Below, in pieces: positions 26,459-34,829 of a stretch of DNA of 64,000 nt. The stretch is taken from the NCBI GenBank assembly GCA_002298125.1, contig DBMJ01000022.1:1188-65187 (forward strand). Reading direction: 5' to 3'. The notes under the pieces are model-generated. The model did not search any database, was not told the DNA's origin, and was given only the letters and a program-made list of their open reading frames with translations. The first letter of the stretch is position 1. Each line of letters begins with the position of its first letter. A program made the position numbers and the translations under genes. The DNA comes from Clostridium sp. UBA701. Lineage in GTDB: Bacteria; Bacillota; Clostridia; Clostridiales; Clostridiaceae.

Positions 26459-26821
26459 ATGAAGGTAATTGCTGTAGGTGGTCAAATGGAAAAACAAAAA
26501 ATTGCTGACCTTATCAAAAAGTATGGTGATGGAGAGTTTGAGGCTGTAGTTTCAAACGATATTCAGGCAGCCTCTATGGTTAAATCAGGAAGGGCTCAAT
26601 ACTATGTTGGATGTTGTGCTACTGGTGCTGGAGGTTCTCTAGCAGGTGCCATTGCAATTTTGGGCTATTCAAAGTGCGCCTCAATATCCATGCCTGGTAA
26701 ACAACCTAAAAAAGATGACGTGGCTAAAAAGTTGCAGGACGGAAAGTTAGCATTCGGTTTCACAGACAATCACGTTGAATTAGCAATTCCAATGTTACTT
26801 GAAGAAATAATAAAATTATAA
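26459..26821 (+). CDS. yhfU: YhfU-like protein (DUF2620)
   Basis: The 120-residue protein matches the DUF2620/YhfU family. It has KVIAVGGQMEKQKIADLI at the N-terminus and a Gly-rich loop YYVGCCATGAGGSLAGAIAI that looks like a phosphate- or ligand-binding turn. Function is unknown. It resembles a small PTS IIB-like or ligand-binding fold only loosely. GGGGGAGGTG precedes the ATG. It is the first structural gene of the operon and is followed 18 bases later by YhfT, as in E. coli where the two are neighbours, so it may be the soluble partner of that membrane protein. Confidence 0.88.
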   Translation: MKVIAVGGQMEKQKIADLIKKYGDGEFEAVVSNDIQAASMVKSGRAQYYVGCCATGAGGSLAGAIAILGYSKCASISMPGKQPKKDDVAKKLQDGKLAFGFTDNHVELAIPMLLEEIIKL

Positions 26822-26839
26822 TTTATATGGGGTGGGGTT

Positions 26840-28129
26840 ATGTATACAAAAATGGTAGTTATCGGACTAATAAGTATGTGGGCAGCAGTGTTAGCTAATA
26901 GAAATATAGCAGTATATCATGATGGAATTAGACCAATAATGGGCGAATACACCAGCGGCAGAATGAGCAAAGCTGAGTTAATAGGTATTTCCTTTGCAAT
27001 GAGCTTTGGACTTATCATAGGATTTGGAATACCTTTTTCACTAGCCAGTCAAGTTATATTGATTCATACCATTTTACTGGGTACTGACGTTATTGGTATT
27101 TCATCACCAAATAAAATCATCGCAGGTGCCCTAGGTGCAGCTTATGGTATTGGCATTACCATAGGTCTTGGTAGCGTTGTTGAGCTATTTAAGGCAATGC
27201 CTGTAAATATCATGGACAGCTTATCCATGATAGGTGATCCTATCGTAATTTCCTTCTCTGTGCTCCCTGCTTTGGCTGTAGCCTATCAGTTTGGAAGTAA
27301 AAAGGGTCTATTTACATTGTGTTTATCACTTCTAGCTAGAGTTGGAATGGTTAGAATTAATCCCATTATTATAGGAGGTTCTAAGGTAAATATCTCTCCA
27401 GATGGTATCGCTCTTGCAGTAGGTATGGTAGCTCTAATTGCCTTTGGAATATCAAAATCAAATAAAGATAGAAAGGCTAATACAGAAATTGCAGCAGATG
27501 ATATGAGCGCTACACTATTTACAGACAATGCCAAAAAAATAAGAAAAAATCTTTTACCTTTGGCTATTATGGGAGCTTTAATCTCTCTAGGCGCAAGCTT
27601 ACATCTTATTGGCGGCAGCCCTATGGATGTTACTTTCTTAGCTAAAGGGCAAATAACAGAAGCTATAATGATTGCCTTTATTAAGGTCATTGGTTATATT
27701 CCACTAGTAGTAACCACTGGTCTAGTATCAGGAGTATGGGCTTCAGGTGGTATCTGTGATTGGTTGTTTGCACTGGGTTACTTAGTTAATCCAATAGCTG
27801 CTCCTTTTGTGGGTGCTGCAGGAATGTCTGCGGAAGTATATGGTGTAAAATATCTTGCAAAATTCCTTGATAAATATCCAGAAATAAGGTCCTCTGGAGA
27901 TCATATTAGAACAGCTATGACTCAAATTCTTGAGGTAGCTCTTTTAGTTGGAGGTATGATGGCAGCTAATAACATAGCTCCAACCTTTGGATTCTTTATA
28001 GTAGCTGGTTTATATGTTCTAAATATAATAGCTGGCACAAAGATAGTAAAAATGGCAGTAGGTCCTCTTGGAGCTATATTAGTTGGAATATTAGCAAACA
28101 TATTCAAGATTATAGGACTAATGCTATAG
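26840..28129 (+). CDS. yhfT: YhfT-like membrane protein
   Basis: A 429-residue polytopic membrane protein of the YhfT family, with about eleven to twelve membrane segments. Conserved-looking polar and Gly-rich parts include NRNIAVYHDGIRPIMGEY near the N-terminus and GVWASGGICDWLFALGYL in the second half. The family has no proven function; by context it should be the transporter of the yhf pathway, with YhfU as partner. GGGGTGGGG precedes the ATG. It is followed after 24 bases by the amidase-like gene. Confidence 0.88.
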   Translation: MYTKMVVIGLISMWAAVLANRNIAVYHDGIRPIMGEYTSGRMSKAELIGISFAMSFGLIIGFGIPFSLASQVILIHTILLGTDVIGISSPNKIIAGALGAAYGIGITIGLGSVVELFKAMPVNIMDSLSMIGDPIVISFSVLPALAVAYQFGSKKGLFTLCLSLLARVGMVRINPIIIGGSKVNISPDGIALAVGMVALIAFGISKSNKDRKANTEIAADDMSATLFTDNAKKIRKNLLPLAIMGALISLGASLHLIGGSPMDVTFLAKGQITEAIMIAFIKVIGYIPLVVTTGLVSGVWASGGICDWLFALGYLVNPIAAPFVGAAGMSAEVYGVKYLAKFLDKYPEIRSSGDHIRTAMTQILEVALLVGGMMAANNIAPTFGFFIVAGLYVLNIIAGTKIVKMAVGPLGAILVGILANIFKIIGLML

Positions 28130-28153
28130 TTTTTAATTAGGAGATGCATATTT

Positions 28154-29227
28154 TTGAAAGAGTCATTAAATATTCCTTTAAAGATTGCAGAAAGCGAGCT
28201 TAAGCGGTCTGTAATAAAAATAAATCAAAAGGTTTATGAGGAAGCTCTCTCTAAGGAAAAGAGCTATTTAACCTTTGGGGTAAAAAACACAAATAAAATT
28301 CCAATAGATTTATTTAATAAGTTAAGATACCACAAGAAATATCTATGGCTTACTGTAGATAAAATGGCCGACAAGGGCCGAAGTATCGATACAGATTTGA
28401 TTAATCCACTAACTTATAGAGCTATGACAGGCTCAACCAGTGGAGGAGCAATAAACATACTAAAAGGTATTAATGACTTTGCCATTGGCACAGATGGTGG
28501 GGGTTCAGTTTTAGCCCCTGCCCTTTCCTGCCAACTTCCTTCAATTATAGGTGCAGGACTTCAATTAAATGTTAATGGGCAAAGCAAATCTACTGATAAT
28601 TATATTATTTCCGGCAGTATTGGGGTTATTGCTCGAAGCCTTTGTATAGCTCAAGAGATAATGGAGCTGCTTACAGATAAAAGCCTTAGCAGCAGCTCAC
28701 AAAGTGTGACTAATGTCTTAATACCATCGAGAAATTCCGTTATCATGCCAGATGGGTCAACAATGTATGAAAAACTACTGCCTTATATAAAAAAGCTTAA
28801 TAATTTTAATTTCATTGAATACGACTTAACTGGCATAGATGATAGAAATATAGCTGTGAATAAAATAAACAGAGCATTTGAAGAAAACATAGCAGATGTG
28901 CTTCTTACCTATGAAGGTCCTATAGACGTTTTGGGGTATGGCGAAACTATACCTAAAATGTTTTCAGGCAAAATTGAGAAGCAGATAACTGATAATAGCG
29001 GTAAATTTACAGTTAAAGCTGCAAATATTTGTAAGGTTACCGCTGTAACAATTCCCTCTTCAGAGCTTGCCTGTGGTTTTGTTATATGCGGAAGAGAAGG
29101 AATAGATGGCGCTCGTCAAGCAGTATCACTTGCTCATTGTCTTTCATCGCTAGTAACCCTGCCTGAAGTTTTTACAAGATACTATTTAACTCGGGAAAGA
29201 TACGCAGAAGGTTTTTGTGAGGATTAA
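28154..29227 (+). CDS. Amidase-signature family protein within the yhf cluster
   Basis: The 357-residue protein shows the amidase-signature core: GSTSGGAINILKG (residues 93-105) and AIGTDGGGSVLAPA (110-123), matching the GGSSGG and GTDxGGSxRxPA blocks. By these motifs Ser96 would be the cis-Ser and Ser118 the nucleophile; Lys44 in FGVKNTNK may be the catalytic Lys. The N-terminal part before the core is short (Lys to cis-Ser 52 residues, usually about 70), and the total is below the usual 450-500. The start is a TTG codon with AGGAGA nine bases upstream and no better start nearby. It occupies the middle of the yhf cluster, where E. coli has other genes. It may hydrolyse an amide or be a degenerate member. 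Confidence 0.75.
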   Translation: MKESLNIPLKIAESELKRSVIKINQKVYEEALSKEKSYLTFGVKNTNKIPIDLFNKLRYHKKYLWLTVDKMADKGRSIDTDLINPLTYRAMTGSTSGGAINILKGINDFAIGTDGGGSVLAPALSCQLPSIIGAGLQLNVNGQSKSTDNYIISGSIGVIARSLCIAQEIMELLTDKSLSSSSQSVTNVLIPSRNSVIMPDGSTMYEKLLPYIKKLNNFNFIEYDLTGIDDRNIAVNKINRAFEENIADVLLTYEGPIDVLGYGETIPKMFSGKIEKQITDNSGKFTVKAANICKVTAVTIPSSELACGFVICGREGIDGARQAVSLAHCLSSLVTLPEVFTRYYLTRERYAEGFCED

Positions 29228-29275
29228 AAACATCAATAGATAATTTTTAGGCATGTATTTTTACAGGAGGCATTT

Positions 29276-29644
29276 ATGGAATTAGTAGAGAGATTAACCA
29301 TTCTTATGGAATCAGGACAAATAAGCAAGCAAACTATTAACCGTCTTTTAGAGGTTTTAAGCTATTTAAAATATCAGAAAAATATTGAGTTAACGGAAGA
29401 TAATGGTTCCATGTTTATTACCCATTTGGCTATAGCATTGGAACGAATAAAAAAATCAGAGTCTTTACCAGCTATGGATAGCGAAATGCTATCACAGCTA
29501 ATGGATGATTGTAACTATAATGAAGCAGAGCTTTTATTTAACGATATACAAGCTATTGTTACTACATCGATTTCACCTGAGGAAAAAACATATATAATGC
29601 TTCATCTTTGTATTTTACTTAAAAACAAGGAAGTGAAAATATGA
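29276..29644 (+). CDS. yhfY: PRD-domain protein (YhfY-like)
   Basis: The 122-residue helical protein looks like a single PTS regulation domain, as in E. coli YhfY. The LTEDNGSMFITHLAIALERI segment carries the conserved-position His (HLA) of PRDs. PRDs are normally phosphorylated by PTS proteins and control regulators; a stand-alone one in this operon could tie the pathway to PTS state. No DNA-binding part is present. GGAGG precedes the ATG. Its stop overlaps the next start (ATGA), so translation is coupled to yhfS. Confidence 0.75.
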   Translation: MELVERLTILMESGQISKQTINRLLEVLSYLKYQKNIELTEDNGSMFITHLAIALERIKKSESLPAMDSEMLSQLMDDCNYNEAELLFNDIQAIVTTSISPEEKTYIMLHLCILLKNKEVKI

Positions 29645-30729
29645 AAACCTATCCGCTAGAATCCATAACCCTAAACGAAGCTAAAAAAATGCAATTTAAA
29701 CTAGTAGATATTGTAACAAGACATTTTAAAGGAACAGAGGTTTTATCCCTGGGAGACCTTGGTGTAGTATCTGGTTTGAATAAGCCCTCTACTACGTTGA
29801 AGGCTGAAAAAGTACTGGCTGAATTTTTTCAAACGGAAGCAGCAGTATTGGTCAGAGGTGCAGGAACTGGTGCTATAAGATGGTCTCTTCAGTCTATGCT
29901 TAAAAGTGGTGCTACGTTGCTTGTTCACAGTGCTCCTATTTACCCTACAACTCAAGTAACCATAGAAAGCATGAATTTAAAAATTATTAAGGCAAATTTC
30001 AATGTTCTTGAAGAATTAGAAGAAACCTTAAGCTGCATTGCTGTAGATGCAGTCTTAATTCAGCATACAAGGCAGAGTATCGAGGATAGTTATGATATTG
30101 CTGATGTCATACATACCGTTAAAAAATTCAATCAGGACATTCCTGTTCTCACAGATGACAACTATGCAGTTATGAAGGTTAGAAAAATTGGAACACAAAA
30201 TGGTGCAGATCTTACAGCTTTTTCTGCATTTAAATTACTTGGTCCTGAAGGAATTGGCTGCGTAGTTGGTAAAGATGAGTTTATTGATAAAATTGTTAAA
30301 TGGAATTACTCAGGTGGTGGACAGGTGCAAGGACACGAAGCACTAGAAGTATTGAGAGGCTTAATTTATGCTCCTGTATCCCTTTCCATACAAGCAGAGG
30401 TAAATGATGAACTAGTTCGCAGACTGAATTCTGGGGAAGTGAAGGGAGTCACCAATGCCTTTCTTGCTAATGCACAATCAAAAGTGCTTCTAGTAGAATT
30501 TGATAGAAATATTGCTAAAGATGTACTAAAAAAATGTGAAGCCTTAGGGGCTGCTCCTCACCCTGTAGGAGCGGAATCCAAATATGAATTTGCACCAATG
30601 TTTTATAGAATATCTGGCACCTTTAGAGCGAGTGATAAATCCTTAGAAGAGCGAATGATCAGAATAAACCCTATGCGAGCTGGTGCCGATACAATAATAC
30701 GAATTCTTTCGGAGGCTTTGAGTGATTAA
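29641..30729 (+). CDS. yhfS: YhfS-like PLP-dependent enzyme
   Basis: The 362-residue protein is a fold-type I PLP enzyme of the YhfS family, related to aminotransferases and Cys/Met metabolism lyases. The PLP-binding lysine is probably Lys198 in TAFSAFKLLGPEGIG; the Asp that pairs with the ring nitrogen lies in VLTDDNYAVM; and LVRGAGTGAIRWSL forms the phosphate-binding loop. Substrate and reaction are unknown. It starts inside the end of the PRD gene and is followed by yhfX after 14 bases. The pairing of two PLP enzymes with a phosphomutase-like protein is kept as in E. coli, which points to one pathway. Confidence 0.88.
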   Translation: MKTYPLESITLNEAKKMQFKLVDIVTRHFKGTEVLSLGDLGVVSGLNKPSTTLKAEKVLAEFFQTEAAVLVRGAGTGAIRWSLQSMLKSGATLLVHSAPIYPTTQVTIESMNLKIIKANFNVLEELEETLSCIAVDAVLIQHTRQSIEDSYDIADVIHTVKKFNQDIPVLTDDNYAVMKVRKIGTQNGADLTAFSAFKLLGPEGIGCVVGKDEFIDKIVKWNYSGGGQVQGHEALEVLRGLIYAPVSLSIQAEVNDELVRRLNSGEVKGVTNAFLANAQSKVLLVEFDRNIAKDVLKKCEALGAAPHPVGAESKYEFAPMFYRISGTFRASDKSLEERMIRINPMRAGADTIIRILSEALSD

Positions 30730-30743
30730 GAAGGGGGAAATTT

Positions 30744-31916
30744 ATGTTTTTAGAAAAAACCTTAAATAGGAATCCTCAACTAATAGATGCAGCTATAAAA
30801 TTCCATAGAGAGGGATTGATTTCTCCTGATACCTATGTATTAGACTTGGATAGCATTATTTATAATGCCAAAAAAATCAAAGATGAAGCAGATAGATGTG
30901 GCATACAGTTATATTTTATGACTAAACAAATTGGCCGTAACCCTTATATATCAAAAGAAATTATGAAGCTTGGATATGCTGGTGCTGTTGCAGTAGACTT
31001 TAGAGAGGCTGAAATCTTAAGCAGCAATGGTATACAACTTGGAAATATTGGTCATTTGGTTCAAATTCCAACTGCTAAAGTTAAACACATGGTTTCACTT
31101 AATCCTGAAATTATAACAGTGTTTTCAGTTGAAAAAGCAATGGAAATATCAGAAGCTTCAGTTAAGCTAAGCAAAACTCAAGATATTATGCTTAGAGTTA
31201 TTGATAAAAATGACTTTTTTTATTCAGGACAATATGGCGGCTTTAAAATTGAAGAACTTACAGAGAATGTCAAAAAAATAATCAATCTTCCAAATATAAG
31301 GATATGTGGACTAACCTCCTTTCCTTGCTTCCTTTATGATGAGAAGAGCAAAGCTATAAAGGAAACATCAAATTGCAACACAATAAAGGCTGCTCAAAAA
31401 CTGCTCAAGGAAAGGCTTTGTGTAGAAATTGCACAGATTAACCTCCCCTCCATTACCTGTGCAAGAAACATTGAAAACATAAAAAATGCAGGAGGAACCC
31501 ACGGAGAACCTGGACATGCTTTAATTGGAACAACTCCTCTTCACGCTGCAGCAGATGTAGAAGAGATCCCTTCCATTGTTTATGTCAGCGAAATTTCTCA
31601 CAATGTTGAAAATAAAAGCTATGTATATGGTGGAGGCCATTATCGCCGTTCTCATATGAGTAATGCTATAGTTGGAAAAAGTATGGATAGCATGGTTAAA
31701 ACCAAAGCTACTATTCCTCCAAGTGATAATATAGACTATTATTTTCAGTTGCGTGGAAATTACGATGTTGGTGATACAGTAATATTCTCTTTTAGGACCC
31801 AGATATTTGTTACACGAAGTGAGGTTGCTGTGGTAAAGGGAATTAAGGATGGTAATCCTAAGCTAGTTGGAGTATATGATAGCCAAGGTAAGCTTCTAGA
31901 GGCATTCAATGAGTAA
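30744..31916 (+). CDS. yhfX: YhfX-like PLP-dependent racemase-fold protein
   Basis: The 390-residue protein is of the alanine-racemase fold (fold type III). The PLP lysine is probably Lys61 in LYFMTKQIGRNP, and GGTHGEPGHALIGTTPLH resembles the C-terminal active-site region of this subgroup. In E. coli the homologue is named YhfX; its substrate is not established in what can be seen here. GGGGGAAATTT precedes the ATG. The stop overlaps the yhfW start (ATGA). A racemase or epimerase on an amino acid released by the amidase-like protein is a reasonable inference, not a demonstrated role. Confidence 0.88.
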   Translation: MFLEKTLNRNPQLIDAAIKFHREGLISPDTYVLDLDSIIYNAKKIKDEADRCGIQLYFMTKQIGRNPYISKEIMKLGYAGAVAVDFREAEILSSNGIQLGNIGHLVQIPTAKVKHMVSLNPEIITVFSVEKAMEISEASVKLSKTQDIMLRVIDKNDFFYSGQYGGFKIEELTENVKKIINLPNIRICGLTSFPCFLYDEKSKAIKETSNCNTIKAAQKLLKERLCVEIAQINLPSITCARNIENIKNAGGTHGEPGHALIGTTPLHAAADVEEIPSIVYVSEISHNVENKSYVYGGGHYRRSHMSNAIVGKSMDSMVKTKATIPPSDNIDYYFQLRGNYDVGDTVIFSFRTQIFVTRSEVAVVKGIKDGNPKLVGVYDSQGKLLEAFNE

Positions 31917-33117
31917 GTTTATATTGATTGTTCTTGATGGTTTTGGAATAGGTGCCATGGATGACGTAGTGAAGGCTAGGCCTCAAGATGCTGGAAGTAA
32001 TACCTTTGCTCATATATGCAGGGAGCTTCCAGACTTAAAGCTAGCAAATTTAGAATCAATAGGATTAATGAATGCTGCAAATTTCGAATCCAAACTGATG
32101 AAAAAAAGTCCTGCTGCCTGCTATGGAACAGCTTCTCTTGCACACTTTGGGGCAGATACCTTTAATGGACACCAGGAGATAATGGGTACACGCCCTAAAC
32201 AGCCTCTAATAAAGCCCTTCAATGAGAGTATACATATAATCTATGACACACTTAAGGCTTCTGGGTATAAAGTGAAGTATATGGGAAACAAGCTAAAATT
32301 CTTGCTTGTCAATGATTATATAACTGTTGCAGACAATCTAGAGGCAGATCCCGGCCAAATATATAACCTAACCGCTCCGCTAGACTATATATCTTATGAA
32401 GAGGTATTAAAAGTAGGCAGGCTTGTTCGTTCGGTAGTACCAGTATCAAGAGTAATTCCCTTTGGAGGCAGTGAAGTTAATATTGATGATATTTTAGCTG
32501 CAGTTGAAGAGAAGGATGGCAGATTTATTGGTATAAATGCACCAAAATCAGGAGTTTATAATAAAGGCTATAATGTAATTCACCTAGGATATGGAGTAAA
32601 CGAAAAGGTACAGGTCCCATATATCTTGGGTATTAACAAAATCTCCATAACTCTTTTAGGAAAAGTAGCCGATATCGTAGAAAATCCCTTTGGAAAATCT
32701 ATTTCATGCGTGGACACAAGAGAAGTTCTTGAATTGACATGTAGAGAATTCGAAAAAATGAGTCATGGCTTTATATGTACAAATGTACAAGAAACTGATT
32801 TAGCTGGTCATGCTCAAAATGTAAATATATATGCAGAAAAGCTTAAAATATCTGATGATTATATTGGCAGATTGAAGAAATCTATGGCAGAGGATGATCT
32901 CCTATTAGTAATGGCTGATCATGGTAATGATCCAACCATTGGTCATAGCCACCATACAAGAGAACAAGTGCCATTATTAATATACAATAAAAAAATGTGC
33001 AGTAGATTCGTAGGCAACAGGACCACACTCTCAGACGTTGGAGCTACAGTTTGTGATTATTTTCAATTACCCTCTCCAGAAAATGGTGAGTCCTTTTTAA
33101 AAATACTTCAATCATGA
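31909..33117 (+). CDS. yhfW: YhfW-like phosphopentomutase-family metalloenzyme
   Basis: The 402-residue protein belongs to the alkaline-phosphatase/phosphopentomutase superfamily. Metal-binding Asp10 lies in LIVLDGFGIGAM; Thr84 in FGADTFNGHQEIMG fits the phosphorylated Thr of phosphopentomutase; and MADHGNDPTIGHSHHTRE supplies the second metal site. The motif FNGHQE differs from the TGHWE of DeoB, so it is not expected to be the housekeeping enzyme. It may act on another phosphosugar. It is the last gene of the operon, coupled to yhfX by overlap and followed by a strong terminator. Confidence 0.88.
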   Translation: MSKFILIVLDGFGIGAMDDVVKARPQDAGSNTFAHICRELPDLKLANLESIGLMNAANFESKLMKKSPAACYGTASLAHFGADTFNGHQEIMGTRPKQPLIKPFNESIHIIYDTLKASGYKVKYMGNKLKFLLVNDYITVADNLEADPGQIYNLTAPLDYISYEEVLKVGRLVRSVVPVSRVIPFGGSEVNIDDILAAVEEKDGRFIGINAPKSGVYNKGYNVIHLGYGVNEKVQVPYILGINKISITLLGKVADIVENPFGKSISCVDTREVLELTCREFEKMSHGFICTNVQETDLAGHAQNVNIYAEKLKISDDYIGRLKKSMAEDDLLLVMADHGNDPTIGHSHHTREQVPLLIYNKKMCSRFVGNRTTLSDVGATVCDYFQLPSPENGESFLKILQS

Positions 33118-33150
33118 GCTGCATTAAAAATATAATGTTTTATAATTTAT

Positions 33151-33188
33151 TAAAAGCAAGGTATGAAAATATCTGCTTTTATTTTTTT
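33151..33188 (+). terminator. Intrinsic terminator of the yhf operon
   Basis: TAAAAGCA (33151-33158) pairs with TGCTTTTA (33174-33181). An inner stem is capped by a GAAA loop, and seven T residues follow. Confidence 0.9.
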
Positions 33189-33210
33189 GCAGTATAATTA
33201 CTCTATTTCT

Positions 33211-33250
33211 CTGCTTAATTATTATTAAGCAGGGCCTAATGTGGTATAAT
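33211..33250 (+). promoter_or_regulatory. Palindrome and -10 element before the TtcA-like gene
   Basis: CTGCTTAAT (33211-33219) and ATTAAGCAG (33224-33232) form a perfect 9-bp palindrome over the expected -35 position, and TATAAT lies at 33245-33250. The -35 itself is weak, which would suit control by a protein bound at the palindrome. The mRNA leader would be only about 20 bases. Confidence 0.5.
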
Positions 33251-33274
33251 ATCTGTGTAAAACGAGGTGATATG

Positions 33275-34147
33275 ATGAGTGACTTAGCAGGAAAGGGCTG
33301 CGAAATACTAGTGCCCTTTGATGAGAGAAAACTACTTGAAGAAATTGAAAAAAGCATTACACATGAATATAGAAAGAGCCTATGGTCAAAATTTACAAAG
33401 GCTATCAAGGATTATAAGTTGGTGGAGGATGGAGACAAAATAGCTGTAGCCATCTCTGGAGGAAAAGACAGTCTAGTAATGGCAAAGCTTTTTCAGGAGC
33501 TTAAAAAACACAGACAGGTTAATTTTGAGCTGGAGTTTATCGCCATGGATCCAGGCTACCACGAAAACATCCGGGCGCTAATGGAGGATAACTGTAAGTA
33601 TCTTAACATACCAGTAAAGGTTTTTAACTCACAGATATTTGAAATAGCTGACCACAGGGCTCAGGACTATCCTTGTTATCTTTGTGCTCGAATGCGCAGA
33701 GGAGCACTGTATTCAAAGGCTCAAGAATATGGCTGCAATAAGCTTGCCCTAGGGCATCATTTCAATGATGTAATTGAAACTACCCTTCTAAATGTACTGT
33801 ATTCTGGCAACTTCAAAACCATGCTGCCCAAGTTAAAATCCACTAATTTTAAAAACATGGAGCTGATAAGACCTCTTTACTATATTGAGGAGCAGCATAT
33901 TCAGCATTTTACTCAAACAAGCGGAATTTGGCCCTTAAATTGTGCCTGCATGGTAGCAGCTAAGAAAATTGGAAATAAAAGATATGAAATAAAGGACCTG
34001 ATTAAGAACATGAAGCAAAACTTTAATGATGTAGAAAAATCCATCTTTAAGGCCGCCCAAAATGTCAACATGGATTCAATTCTAGGCTGGAACAAGGACG
34101 GGGAACAGCATTCATATCTAGACTTTTATGACCATACACAAGAATAA
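33275..34147 (+). CDS. TtcA-like PP-loop ATPase (tRNA thiolation family)
   Basis: The 290-residue protein has a PP-loop (AISGGKDSLVMAK) and Cys pairs typical of the TtcA/TtuA group: CYLCARMRRGALY and LNCACMV, able to hold a 4Fe-4S cluster. The family adds sulfur to tRNA bases, for example 2-thiocytidine 32 by TtcA. The conserved LALGHHFNDVIETTLLN block is also present. It may equally be a related ATP-pyrophosphatase of unknown substrate, which is common in clostridia. The start at 33275 is preferred because GAGGTG is five bases away; an upstream ATG at 33239 overlaps the promoter -10 and is not used. Confidence 0.82.
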   Translation: MSDLAGKGCEILVPFDERKLLEEIEKSITHEYRKSLWSKFTKAIKDYKLVEDGDKIAVAISGGKDSLVMAKLFQELKKHRQVNFELEFIAMDPGYHENIRALMEDNCKYLNIPVKVFNSQIFEIADHRAQDYPCYLCARMRRGALYSKAQEYGCNKLALGHHFNDVIETTLLNVLYSGNFKTMLPKLKSTNFKNMELIRPLYYIEEQHIQHFTQTSGIWPLNCACMVAAKKIGNKRYEIKDLIKNMKQNFNDVEKSIFKAAQNVNMDSILGWNKDGEQHSYLDFYDHTQE

Positions 34148-34173
34148 TTACTAAGTATTTTCTGGAGGTAGCT

Positions 34174-34758
34174 ATGTGCGGAAGATATTTTATTGAAATT
34201 GATGATGAAGAGTTAAATTCCCGTTACGGATTTATAAACCATTTTGAAAATTCTCCAGGTGATAAAGCACCTTCAAAACCCTCTCTAGTTGTTACAAATA
34301 CTGGCTTTAAGTCTATGAGGTGGGGTTTTCCAATTAAGGATAAGCTCCTCATAAATGCCAGAGGGGAGACCATTATGCATAAGCCTGCCTATTCTAAGAG
34401 TTTTTATAGCAGAAGGTGTCTTGTGCCTGCTTCTCTATTTTACGAATATAATAATGGAATAAAATACAGCATTAGCTTAAGAGATAAAAGTATGTTTTCT
34501 ATGGCTGCTATTCATAACCTTTTTTATGATGAAAAACTTGGCAGCATAAATAGCTTTGTGATTATTACCACTGAGGCTAATTGTGATATTTTGCCCATTC
34601 ATCCAAGAATGCCTGTTATAATGCCAAGAGAGCTGGAGAAATATTACCTAGATGAAGCTGCAGATGTGAAGGAAATTCAAAAGCTTTTAGTTCCTCTTAA
34701 AGCAGGTCAATTAAGTGTTGTTCCTTCAGAAGGGATTTCTCAGCTTTCTCTATTTTAA
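34174..34758 (+). CDS. SRAP domain protein (HMCES/YedK family)
   Basis: The 194-residue protein starts MCGRYF; after Met removal Cys2 is the catalytic residue that crosslinks to abasic sites in single-stranded DNA. Other SRAP signs are RWGFPI, LINARGETIMHKPAY, RRCLVPASLFYEY and HPRMPVIMP with the conserved His. These proteins shield abasic sites during replication. GGAGGTAGCT precedes the ATG. The gene lies 26 bases behind the TtcA-like gene on the same strand and may be cotranscribed. No LexA box was identified. Confidence 0.92.
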   Translation: MCGRYFIEIDDEELNSRYGFINHFENSPGDKAPSKPSLVVTNTGFKSMRWGFPIKDKLLINARGETIMHKPAYSKSFYSRRCLVPASLFYEYNNGIKYSISLRDKSMFSMAAIHNLFYDEKLGSINSFVIITTEANCDILPIHPRMPVIMPRELEKYYLDEAADVKEIQKLLVPLKAGQLSVVPSEGISQLSLF

Positions 34759-34829
34759 ATAGCTTAGCCTTATTAATAGCTTAACCATAGTTAAGCATCA
34801 AAACTAAAACAAAAGTATAAGGAGATTCT

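Noticed and set aside
27286..27690. 134-residue frame on the - strand inside yhfT
   Set aside because: It is an antisense shadow of a membrane protein gene with no start signal.
34779..34796. GCTTAAC-CATA-GTTAAGC hairpin behind the SRAP gene as terminator
   Set aside because: It is short, AT-rich and followed by A-rich sequence, so a terminator cannot be claimed.
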